A stretch of DNA of 58,889 nucleotides from a virus: positions 1 through 58,889 of IMG/VR virus record IMGVR_UViG_3300007735_000764. One strand, 5' to 3'. A program made the position numbers and the translations under genes. The notes under the pieces were generated by a model. That model did not search any database. It saw nothing but the letters and a program-made list of their open reading frames with translations, and was not told the DNA's origin. Each line of letters starts with the position of its first letter. Positions within the stretch are counted from its first letter, which is position 1. This document shows positions 15,212 through 21,952 of the stretch, one piece after another.

Positions 15212-15486
15212 CGGATATTGTGGAACGTGTCCGCGCTTTGCTTGGCGATACCAATGAAGAGCAGGACACCATCAACGAAGCCGCCGACGAAATAGAGCGG
15301 CTGCGTGAGGCGCTGCGGGAGATGCTTTCAGTGGCAGAGGTGGATCAGTTGGAAAACCTTTCGATCTGCGACATTGGAAGTGAACGATCAAAGATGAAAA
15401 GCCGCGCTGTGGCATCAAGGTGCGGAATGTTGCTTGGGAAACTACGCAAGATTGCCCGGGCCGCGCTTGGGGAGGACGAGAAATGA
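15208..15486 (+). CDS. Cassette-array protein 6
   Basis: 92 residues combining the head DIVERVRALLGD, the shared helix AADEIERLREALREML and the tail ARAALGEDEK. Head and helix are shared with cassette protein 2, while the middle differs, which suggests exchange of segments. ATGA overlap on both sides. Confidence 0.75.
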   Translation: MTDIVERVRALLGDTNEEQDTINEAADEIERLREALREMLSVAEVDQLENLSICDIGSERSKMKSRAVASRCGMLLGKLRKIARAALGEDEK

Positions 15487-15866
15487 CATGCGTCACAGTC
15501 CTCCTCCTCAACCTGATCTGCGGCACGCCTTACGCTGTCGATGGGGACACGCTGCGATTCGGTAAGCTATCCGTCCGGCTATGGGGTGTCGATGCTGCCG
15601 AGTTGCATGAACCCGGAGGGGCAAACGCTCGCCAGGTTTTGCAAAACCTGGCCGGCCGGAAGACCGTTTGGTGTCGAGTCCGAACGATGGACGGCTATGG
15701 CCGGCACGTCGCCCGCTGCTATGTCGGATCTGTCGAAATCAATCGAGAGGTCGTGGCCCGCGGCGCCGCATTGGATTGCCGGCGCTACTCGGGCGGGGCC
15801 TTCGCATCTGTCGAACCTGTCGGGGTCAGGCTCAGATTGAGCCAGAAGCCCTACTGTAAGGCTTGA
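15483..15866 (+). CDS. Staphylococcal nuclease-like (SNase) protein
   Basis: 127 residues from the ATG overlapping the cassette stop. The SNase core is visible: VDGDT (19-23), R32, a GVDAAE segment with D37 and E40, and YGRHVARCY with R74, matching the calcium and catalytic layout of thermonucleases. The first 15 residues (MTCVTVLLLNLICGT) are hydrophobic and could export or anchor it. A TCGA-core repeat runs through codons near 15726-15736 and 15805-15822. Role may be host DNA degradation or nucleotide scavenging. Confidence 0.8.
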   Translation: MTCVTVLLLNLICGTPYAVDGDTLRFGKLSVRLWGVDAAELHEPGGANARQVLQNLAGRKTVWCRVRTMDGYGRHVARCYVGSVEINREVVARGAALDCRRYSGGAFASVEPVGVRLRLSQKPYCKA

Positions 15867-15973
15867 CTAAAAGTTTACAATCCTCACAATCACGAGGAAC
15901 TACAACGCAGGGTTACAGAAAGTCTCGTAATCCTCACGACCATACGGACTCTAGTCATCGAAAGGACTAACCC
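15867..15973. promoter_or_regulatory. Intergenic gap with possible internal promoter
   Basis: A 107-bp gap in an otherwise tightly packed operon. It contains TTGACT with ACAATC 17 bases later (weak -10), a repeated AATCCTCAC element and one GANTC site at 15947. It ends with GAAAGGAC before the start at 15974. A secondary promoter is possible. Confidence 0.4.
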
Positions 15974-16255
15974 ATGTCGAATTTCCGCATCTCATTCCGC
16001 GCCTTTGACGCCTTGTTCACCAAGTTCAACGCGGCCATCGAGCGCAGCGCCTTGTCCAAGGGCCATGGACCGATGATCTTGGACAACTACAAGCTGGGCT
16101 ACATGCAATCGTTCTTTGCCATGGAGTTCGCGAGCCTGAGCGAAGAGGATCAGGTCAAGCTGTTCGATGCCATCGAAGAGCGGATCGTCAGCCTCAATCA
16201 GAAGAGCATGACCCTAGAGCTGAGGGCCAATGACCGAGAGGTAAAGATTGCATGA
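15974..16255 (+). CDS. Hypothetical helical protein
   Basis: 93 residues, good ribosome-binding site (AAAGGA). Helix-rich with aromatic residues (FRAFDALFTKFNAAIERSAL) and an acidic central part. No family recognised. A GGWCC heptamer pair (16061-16074) encodes GHGP near residue 30. Overlaps the next start by four bases. Confidence 0.7.
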   Translation: MSNFRISFRAFDALFTKFNAAIERSALSKGHGPMILDNYKLGYMQSFFAMEFASLSEEDQVKLFDAIEERIVSLNQKSMTLELRANDREVKIA

Positions 16256-16344
16256 AATATGTGAACCTCGTCACCGACGTTGTCTACATCCTAACCATAC
16301 TCACCTTGTTCACGACCATCTTGATGGTCCTCTATCCCAACTAA
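16252..16344 (+). CDS. 30-residue transmembrane miniprotein
   Basis: ATG overlaps the upstream TGA (ATGA). The sequence is MKYVNLVTDVVYILTILTLF followed by TTILMVLYPN: a single membrane helix flanked by a short N-terminus and a Pro-Asn end. Too short for homology, but translational coupling and composition support it. It could modulate host membrane proteins or lysis timing. Confidence 0.55.
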   Translation: MKYVNLVTDVVYILTILTLFTTILMVLYPN

Positions 16345-16362
16345 CGCAAAAGGAAGAAAGCC

Positions 16363-16677
16363 ATGCGTAATCTCGATGCCATCATCAACCAACTCTCCGT
16401 CGAACAGCAACGCTGCGAGCACCTCTTGATCGAAGATCTTGAGGGCGTGAAGAAAGCCACGCAATTATTCTTTGACAAGCAGTCGCGTGAAGCTGACGCC
16501 TTCGTCGCCCTGCTCAGTCAGACGCTGTCCGATATCGAAGTCAAGATAAAGAACGGTTACCCGCGTGATCGCAAACCGTCTGATGAAACGGATCCGCTGC
16601 CGGCCATTGTCACGGGCCGCGTGCTGACAGACGAAGAGCGTGACGAGATCCTCAAGAAGGTTGGAGAAGCTGCGTGA
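16363..16677 (+). CDS. Hypothetical coiled-coil protein
   Basis: 104 residues with a long helical region (AIINQLSVEQQRCEHLLIED to VKIKNGYPRDRKP) and the ending LTDEERDEILKKVGEAA. GGAAGAAAG lies upstream of the start. No family recognised; overlaps the following gene by four bases. Confidence 0.7.
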   Translation: MRNLDAIINQLSVEQQRCEHLLIEDLEGVKKATQLFFDKQSREADAFVALLSQTLSDIEVKIKNGYPRDRKPSDETDPLPAIVTGRVLTDEERDEILKKVGEAA

Positions 16678-17015
16678 ACGATGACGCAATCAAATTGCGG
16701 GAGGCTCTGTTCGCAGCAGAGCCTTTCCTTACCTACATGCTGGCCGAGGGCGAAGCTCCGAGGAACAACAAGCTCCTGCGCGAAGCATTGACCATGGTCC
16801 GTGGTGCGTTGGACATGGACCCACCCAAGCCAGAACCAAAGGGAAAATATTACGAGGCCGAAGACCTGCTCGATGATCGGATCGTGGTCGTGGGTTACAA
16901 AGAACACGACGATGGGTCGGCGACAGTTGAATTGGATCTCGGCATCGATGCCGCAAAACTGTTGCTACACATAGGTTTTTCGGCACTCATCAAAGGGATG
17001 ACGGAAACAAAATGA
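16674..17015 (+). CDS. Hypothetical protein
   Basis: 113 residues. Helical N-terminus (REALFAAEPFLTYMLAEGEA), Pro/Lys linker, then a beta-rich C-terminal half (DRIVVVGYKEHDDGSATVEL). Two degenerate GGWCC arrays run through codons at 16794-16822. Function unknown. Confidence 0.7.
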   Translation: MNDDAIKLREALFAAEPFLTYMLAEGEAPRNNKLLREALTMVRGALDMDPPKPEPKGKYYEAEDLLDDRIVVVGYKEHDDGSATVELDLGIDAAKLLLHIGFSALIKGMTETK

Positions 17016-17455
17016 CGATGACAAAGATCCGACGCCAGATGCGAAACATGATTCGCAAGGTTGTCGATAACACAGATCAGTACACAACAGGCCATCCTCT
17101 GAGGATCATGACGGAGTATCAGGATGACCGTGGATCGTGGCTCTATGTCTCATTCGAAGACATGGACGACTGCGCCCTTACCCCCTATTCTTTTACGGCT
17201 TACAGCCGCATCGATGACAGGGGTATGTACCTTGAAGAGATGGACGCAGAGATCTTTGAGAAGGCTTATGCGAGAGCGACAGGTTTCCGCATCGTCCTCA
17301 ACGAAGTTCACGAAGAACCTTCTCCGATACGTAAAAAACAAAACAACACAATCGCCGCCGCTCAAACGTACTGGCAAAAAAGACAAACGCCTGTCCGACT
17401 CAGAGTTATACGTGGATCACGAGATACCGTGGATGTGGATCAAGAAAGGACCTGA
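17012..17455 (+). CDS. Hypothetical protein
   Basis: 147 residues, overlapping the previous gene by four bases. Alpha/beta pattern (MRNMIRKVVDNTDQY, WLYVSFEDMDDC, YSFTAYSRIDDRG) and a basic, Gln/Thr-rich C-terminus. Not recognised. Confidence 0.68.
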   Translation: MTMTKIRRQMRNMIRKVVDNTDQYTTGHPLRIMTEYQDDRGSWLYVSFEDMDDCALTPYSFTAYSRIDDRGMYLEEMDAEIFEKAYARATGFRIVLNEVHEEPSPIRKKQNNTIAAAQTYWQKRQTPVRLRVIRGSRDTVDVDQERT

Positions 17456-17457
17456 CG

Positions 17458-17679
17458 ATGCCGATTGAGAAAGCAACTCTCATTGATACCCTGATCGACG
17501 CTGCGGAGTTTGCGGCCGAGGTCTTGGAAAACTATGCCGATGTCGAGGATGGGGATGACGGAGTCCCCATACCTAACCGCGCTATGCTCGCTTACAGCGA
17601 TCTCGAAAGAGCATTAGAGATCTTCCGCTTCCATCGCAGGGAGGAGGAAGAAAGAACCAAGATGGGGACACGATTCTGA
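17458..17679 (+). CDS. Hypothetical acidic helical protein
   Basis: 73 residues: helix TLIDTLIDAAEFAAEVLENY, an acidic loop (VEDGDDGVP) and a second helix ending in a Lys/Arg/Glu tail. Starts two bases after the previous stop and ends in the next ATG. Function unknown. Confidence 0.68.
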   Translation: MPIEKATLIDTLIDAAEFAAEVLENYADVEDGDDGVPIPNRAMLAYSDLERALEIFRFHRREEEERTKMGTRF

Positions 17680-17924
17680 TGGGCTGGAATTACAGAGTCA
17701 TGCGACACAAGAGCGCACAGGGACAGGTCTGGTTGGGCATCCACGAGGCCTACTACAACGACGAGGGGGAGGTCACGGCATGGACCGATGAACCCTCTCA
17801 GCCCTGCGGGGAGACGATGGAGGAGCTGAAGAACGATCTGGATCGGATGCTCCGGGCCACCGACTATCCGGTCATTGATGTTCCACACGAGCCGGTTAAA
17901 GATAGGGGCTGCGGCAATGACTAA
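17679..17924 (+). CDS. Conserved small hypothetical protein (GWNYRVMRH type)
   Basis: 81 residues with the compact pattern MGWNYRVMRHKSAQGQVWLG, IHEAYYNDEGEVTAWTDEP, then ETMEELKNDLDRMLRA. This type is frequent in phages and bacterial mobile DNA, and I recall no assigned function. Residues suggest a small beta-alpha fold. Confidence 0.72.
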   Translation: MGWNYRVMRHKSAQGQVWLGIHEAYYNDEGEVTAWTDEPSQPCGETMEELKNDLDRMLRATDYPVIDVPHEPVKDRGCGND

Positions 17925-18138
17925 GGAACCCACCCCCATGTCCGATGACTTCGACGACTTCGATGAGGATCCGGTGAAGTGCCGGGAGGCTCAGTTTGCA
18001 GACGCCCTCGTGGACTTGTCCCGAGCCGTCGACCTCTCCCGTAACGACGAGGCCAGAAGCCTTCTGCTCAAGGCCATGGATTCCTTGGTTTACCAACTCA
18101 ACCCGCCACGCGGGGAGCTGAAGCCCGTTAGAAAGTAA
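17917..18138 (+). CDS. Hypothetical acidic protein
   Basis: 73 residues from the ATG at 17917, overlapping the previous stop by eight bases; a second ATG at 17938 is an alternative. The N-terminus is Asp/Phe-rich (DDFDDFDEDP), the rest helical (LVDLSRAVDLSRNDEARSLL). No family known. Confidence 0.65.
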   Translation: MTKEPTPMSDDFDDFDEDPVKCREAQFADALVDLSRAVDLSRNDEARSLLLKAMDSLVYQLNPPRGELKPVRK

Positions 18139-18143
18139 ACGCC

Positions 18144-18626
18144 ATGTACACTAGACCGTGGACGGAGGAAGAAAGAGCCGTCCTCCAGAAGAACGCGCTT
18201 GCCGGCATGTCTGCCAACCAGGTCGCCTTCCTTCTGAAACGCAGCAAGGGGTCCGTTCTGGGCTTCGCTCACAGACAGTTTGGAGGGTACGAAATGATCA
18301 GTTCCAAACCCCCCAAGCCCATGAAGGAGCCGAAGCCGAAGGCCCCGCGCAAGGATGGGCTTAGCCCGTCTGGCCGGTCTACCAAGCGCCTGGAACCGGA
18401 GGTCGTCCAAGCCCTGTTCCCAGAGCCGCCGCCGGCACCAGAACAAAAGCCTGTCCGGATGATGGATTCCGGCCGGTTCCAATGTAAGTTCGTCGTCAGC
18501 GATGTGCCGAAGGATCCCAATCCGTGGATGTGCGGGGCGCCGGTCAAAGGAACATCAAGCTGGTGTCCTTACCATCACCGCATCGTCCTCGTCCCGTTCT
18601 CCTCGATGAAGAAGGTTAAGACATGA
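18144..18626 (+). CDS. GcrA-family transcriptional regulator
   Basis: 160 residues with both hallmarks of alphaproteobacterial GcrA. The N-terminal DNA-binding segment WTEEERAVLQKNALAGMSAN then QVAFLLKRSKGSVLGFAHR covers residues 6-44. The C-terminal Cys/His cluster (C114, C130, C141, H144, H145) lies in QCKFVV, WMCGAPV and SWCPYHH. A Pro/Lys-rich linker joins them. Cellular GcrA binds sigma70-RNA polymerase and promoters carrying CcrM-methylated GANTC sites, controlling cell-cycle genes. A phage copy could direct host polymerase to phage promoters or alter the host cycle. Length is close to the host family. Coupled to the next gene by a 4-base overlap. Confidence 0.85.
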   Translation: MYTRPWTEEERAVLQKNALAGMSANQVAFLLKRSKGSVLGFAHRQFGGYEMISSKPPKPMKEPKPKAPRKDGLSPSGRSTKRLEPEVVQALFPEPPPAPEQKPVRMMDSGRFQCKFVVSDVPKDPNPWMCGAPVKGTSSWCPYHHRIVLVPFSSMKKVKT

Positions 18627-18940
18627 ACGAAGAAGAGATGAACGCCCTGCTCAAAAACTGGGGCGACGAGTTCGAAACAGTCGAGGAGTTCAAGAACGAG
18701 ATCCCGCCCACCTTGCAGGGCGTGCTCGACATTATGCTGGAGGTGGCCGAGAGCCGGGGCTTCTTGGTCCCCGATGTCTTCCGCCAGATCGTGATGTTCC
18801 TATCCTACACCAACTGCCACCTGTGTGCCGATGTCCTGAATCTCGACAAGACCGAGTACCTTCGCATGTGCGAGATCAGCTACGACGCCTTCGTCAATAT
18901 GACCGCAACCCATGAGACAAGTGACAGGAGAGATCACTGA
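18623..18940 (+). CDS. Hypothetical acidic protein
   Basis: 105 residues, ATGA-coupled to the GcrA-like gene. Mixed helical protein (MNALLKNWGDEFETVEEFKN, GVLDIMLEVAESRGFLVPDV) with a Cys pair (NCHLC) about two thirds in. Because it is translated with GcrA it may act with it, but there is no motif evidence. Confidence 0.7.
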   Translation: MNEEEMNALLKNWGDEFETVEEFKNEIPPTLQGVLDIMLEVAESRGFLVPDVFRQIVMFLSYTNCHLCADVLNLDKTEYLRMCEISYDAFVNMTATHETSDRRDH

Positions 18941-19212
18941 TGATCCGGACAAAGCATGTTGACTTTGATACCGAAGAGCTGGTGAAAGATCTGCGTGACA
19001 AGATCCAAAACTATGAGCCCCTCATTAGAAGAAAGCTTGGCCGTCTGAGTGAGGAAGCTTTGATTCGACGGGCATACACAATGCTCACCTGCATTGAGAT
19101 GGCTTCCCGTGATTACGAAGAAGAGATCTACGATCTTGAACGTCGAGCAGAACGATTAGAGGACGAAGTAGAAAACCTTCGTTGGCAATTAGAGGAGAAG
19201 CGCAGTGCCTGA
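18940..19212 (+). CDS. Hypothetical coiled-coil protein
   Basis: 90 residues; the C-terminal half is a strongly charged coiled coil (YEEEIYDLERRAERLEDEVE then NLRWQLEEKRSA). Starts on the last base of the previous stop and overlaps the next gene by eight bases. Function unknown. Confidence 0.7.
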   Translation: MIRTKHVDFDTEELVKDLRDKIQNYEPLIRRKLGRLSEEALIRRAYTMLTCIEMASRDYEEEIYDLERRAERLEDEVENLRWQLEEKRSA

Positions 19213-19645
19213 GATTGAAGACATCCTGAAGGACCGTGGATCAAGGTACGGGGACTACCGGGTTCAAGCCGAGACCGCGCAGCGCATCCGTGACGCCTTC
19301 GAAGATTCTCCCAACTGGGAGATCCTTCCCGGCTACATGAAGGAAGCCCTGAGCCTGATGACGACGAAGTTCTCGCGCATGCTGACGGGCGACATGATGT
19401 ACATGGACAACGTGGTGGACCTGATCGGGTACATGACTCTGATGCAGACGGAGATGGAGAAAGACCATGCGGATTATGAAAAGCATATGGAAGAAGTTCG
19501 CTCGTCCAAGGAAGCGTATCGCGGTCCGCCTCGGGGAGTTGCGTGGGAACAACTGTACCAAGATAGCCCGGACGCATCTGATGCTACCAGGAACACCAGT
19601 CCTCTCAATTGGGCCGGCCCTTTCTGTGATCGCTATCCCGGTTGA
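19205..19645 (+). CDS. DUF6378-like conserved phage protein
   Basis: 146 residues. The segment RGSRYGDYRVQAETAQRIRD, then MKEALSLMTTKFSRMLTGD and VVDLIGYMTLM, matches a phage family I know as DUF6378, whose RGxRYGxF motif and helical bundle suggest a nucleotide-pyrophosphohydrolase-like fold. The last 40 residues are unlike the family and may be a variable tail. A GGWCC heptamer pair at 19231-19244 encodes residues near DRGS. Family assignment is from memory. Confidence 0.72.
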   Translation: MPEIEDILKDRGSRYGDYRVQAETAQRIRDAFEDSPNWEILPGYMKEALSLMTTKFSRMLTGDMMYMDNVVDLIGYMTLMQTEMEKDHADYEKHMEEVRSSKEAYRGPPRGVAWEQLYQDSPDASDATRNTSPLNWAGPFCDRYPG

Positions 19646-19691
19646 CAATTAGACTGCACGTTGACAATGTCTCGTAGAAAGTGAGACGAAA

Positions 19692-19937
19692 ATGCCTGAG
19701 ATTATTGAACAAATCAGAAAGGACGTGGGCCTAACGAAGGCTCTGGCAGAGCATCTCTACCAGCTCTTAACGAATGAGTACGTCCAACTGCCGCGCATGG
19801 AAGCGTATCGCTTGCGCCGTTACATGAAACAGCACAACACCATCATCTTCTCTGGTTATGGCAAAGGCTACTACATGATGCCGGAGGACAAGCGGGTGTA
19901 CCAAGATTGGTTTAATCTTCCTCAAACACATCGCTGA
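19692..19937 (+). CDS. Hypothetical protein, last gene of accessory operon
   Basis: 81 residues: two helices (IRKDVGLTKALAEHLYQLLT, MEAYRLRRYMKQHN) and an aromatic Gly-rich end (GYGKGYYMMPEDKRVY). It follows a 46-bp gap with two TTGACAAT copies (19642, 19661). Its 3' end overlaps the 3' end of the convergent DNA polymerase gene by 26 bases. Not recognised. Confidence 0.68.
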   Translation: MPEIIEQIRKDVGLTKALAEHLYQLLTNEYVQLPRMEAYRLRRYMKQHNTIIFSGYGKGYYMMPEDKRVYQDWFNLPQTHR

Positions 19938-21825
19938 TCGATAGCTTAGCTTCGCCCCACGAGGGGCCAAGCTCTGCGTCCACGACCGATGGGATCTCCA
20001 TCTCGACGCAGTTCTCCATGATCTCCACAACCTGACGTGCCTGTTCCGCATCACGAACGGACACGGCTAGTTCGTCGTGGATCTGGACCATGGGCGGTAT
20101 GCCGGCGGCATGCAGCTCCACCATCGCCCGCTTCGTTTGATCGGCCGCGGATCCTTGGATCAGTTTGTTCAGCGCCTTGTAGGTGAAGGCCCGCTTGAGG
20201 GGATGGCCGTACTCACGCAGCGCATCTTCGAAGACCATGGGCTTGTGAACACCGAAGGACTTCGGCTCCCACTTATCAAAGCGTCCTTTACGACCAAGCA
20301 GCGTACGGATGTGACCGTTCTTCTCGGCCCGCTCCATGACGTAGTTCGACATCTCACGGACGAAGGGCACAGCATCGTGATACTGCTTGAACAGCTCCTT
20401 GCCCGACGCCAGGTCCAAGCCAAGCTGCTCGCTCAGTTTGTTGACGCCCATGCCATAGAAGAGTCCAAGGTTGATGGTCTTCGCTTGCTTGCGCGAGACG
20501 CCCACGATGTCGGCCGCGAGCTGGTGGAAGTCCGTCCGCGGATCCTCCCGATACTTCTCCACGAAGGTATCCGCTCCGTTCATGGGGTAGCGGGCTTTGC
20601 CTTCAAGGAAGTTCTTGTGAACGATGGATGCGTAGTGGACCACGATGCGTGGCTCCTGCGACGAGTAGTCGAAGCTGCCCCACACATCGCCCTCCTCGGG
20701 GAGGAACAGGCCACGGATCAAGGGCGAGATGAAATCGTCGCGCGACGGAAGCTGCTGGAGGTTCGGGTTCGAATAGCTGAACCGCCCGGTGATCGTGCCG
20801 CCCTCGTCACCCCGGAGCTGGTGGATGTCCGCGTGGATGCGCCCGTTGTGCGAGTGCCTGGTGATTGAATCAATGAAGGTGGTGCGGGCCTTGTTCAACT
20901 CACGCGCCCGGACGATCTTCTTTGGTAGATCGTGGGCGTGGTTGGCAAGGAAGTTCTTGGTGAAGGACGGCTGGTCGGTGGCAGTGCGGGGATATTCCAG
21001 ACCGGCGGCATCGAACGCCAGGGCGACGGACTTCGCAGCCCAAAGGTTAACGTCCGCCCCGTACTCTTTCTTAATCGCTGAAAGAATCTGCTCTTCTTCT
21101 TTCATGAGAAACTTCTTAACGCCCTCGGCCTTCTCCATATCGACGCGCACACCCTTGGTCCGCATGTCGAGGATAACCCGGAACACCTTGCTCTCCAGTT
21201 CGAAGATCGATGTGAGCTGGTCCTCATGAATGATGCCGCGCAGGTGATGCCAGAGGCGCAGGGTCAGAGCCGCGTCCTGCTCAGCGTACGTTCCGACGAA
21301 GTGCGCCGGCAGCTTGTACATCTCGCTCTTCGGATTGAGGCCCATGCTCTTGGCCGCTTCAGTCAGCGTCCGCTCGCTCTTGGTTTCCTTGAGGTAGTCC
21401 CGGCCAAGCGCATTGAGCGAATAGCTGAAGCGGTTCTCGTCGATCAGCGGCGCCGCGATCATGGTGTCCACGATCTGACCGGCCACTTCGATCCCTTCGC
21501 AGCGCAGCCAGCCAACGTCGTACATCGCATTGTGAAAGACGTAGGTGGTGTCGGGCTGGTTGCAGACATCCTTCAGCCACCGCAAGGTTGCTTTGACATC
21601 GAAGTTCGCACCGTTCTCATGGCGGATCGGGAAGTACCAAGCCTTGCCAGGAATCGCGACGGCCACACCAATGATGTGCCCCTGCCTGGTTGCCCAGCCG
21701 GATCCCGTTTCTTTCAGGTGAGGGTCGTAGGTTTCAAGATCGATTGCTATCTCCGGGATCCCCGTCAGATCCGGGTACTCCTCCGGCATCACCCATTCCG
21801 TCTCGTGCTCGTACTGAAACGACAT
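19912..21825 (-). CDS. Family A DNA polymerase with 3'-5' exonuclease
   Basis: 637 residues, the replicative polymerase. The proofreading exonuclease has DLE at 29-31, NAMYDVGWL and YAEQDAALTL. Polymerase motif A is DYSSQEPR with the catalytic Asp at 386; motif B is RKQAKTINLGLFYG; motif C is VQIHDELAV with Asp at 584. There is no 5'-3' exonuclease domain, as usual for phage enzymes. The ATG at 21825 has GAGGA upstream. It is the last gene of the replication operon. Confidence 0.95.
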   Translation of the reverse strand: MSFQYEHETEWVMPEEYPDLTGIPEIAIDLETYDPHLKETGSGWATRQGHIIGVAVAIPGKAWYFPIRHENGANFDVKATLRWLKDVCNQPDTTYVFHNAMYDVGWLRCEGIEVAGQIVDTMIAAPLIDENRFSYSLNALGRDYLKETKSERTLTEAAKSMGLNPKSEMYKLPAHFVGTYAEQDAALTLRLWHHLRGIIHEDQLTSIFELESKVFRVILDMRTKGVRVDMEKAEGVKKFLMKEEEQILSAIKKEYGADVNLWAAKSVALAFDAAGLEYPRTATDQPSFTKNFLANHAHDLPKKIVRARELNKARTTFIDSITRHSHNGRIHADIHQLRGDEGGTITGRFSYSNPNLQQLPSRDDFISPLIRGLFLPEEGDVWGSFDYSSQEPRIVVHYASIVHKNFLEGKARYPMNGADTFVEKYREDPRTDFHQLAADIVGVSRKQAKTINLGLFYGMGVNKLSEQLGLDLASGKELFKQYHDAVPFVREMSNYVMERAEKNGHIRTLLGRKGRFDKWEPKSFGVHKPMVFEDALREYGHPLKRAFTYKALNKLIQGSAADQTKRAMVELHAAGIPPMVQIHDELAVSVRDAEQARQVVEIMENCVEMEIPSVVDAELGPSWGEAKLSISDVFEED

Positions 21826-21952
21826 CTGCGGTAATCCTCATAGGCTGATTGCAATTACAGAAAGGCCACTTGTTCTTGACCTTCTGAAGGGTGGTGATTT
21901 CTTCCATGCGGCCGCATAGGCAATAGGCCAACACTTCGCGATTCTTTTTCAT
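21734..21952 (-). CDS. Small zinc-finger-like protein overlapping the polymerase gene
   Basis: 72 residues beginning MKKNREVLAYCLCGRMEEIT. Two Cys pairs (CLCG and CNCNQP) are spaced like a zinc finger. The start overlaps the helicase stop by four bases (ATGA), which supports translation. The 3' part overlaps the first 92 bases of the polymerase gene in another frame. Without it, a 123-bp gap would separate helicase and polymerase. Confidence 0.6.
   Translation of the reverse strand: MKKNREVLAYCLCGRMEEITTLQKVKNKWPFCNCNQPMRITADVVSVRARDGMGDAGGVPGSDGDPGDSNRS

Larger units (their letters stand above)
14127..15486 (+). repeat. Interspersed cassette-boundary repeat (five copies)
   Basis: A module of about 30 bases, GCCCGCGCCGCGCTTGGGG plus GAGG-x-AAGRAATGA, ends five of six consecutive genes: 14127-14159, 14405-14434, 14641-14670, 14895-14927 and 15454-15486. 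It encodes the tail R-A-A-L-G-E, provides the Shine-Dalgarno for the next gene and includes the overlapping stop/start. A second module, GAAATAGAGCGGCTGCG, is exact at 14043, 14246, 14778 and 15289. Confidence 0.9.

Noticed and set aside
19642-19668. Two TTGACAAT copies as tandem -35 boxes
   Set aside because: No matching -10 box at 16-18 bp from either copy; kept only as a remark in the 19692 gene.
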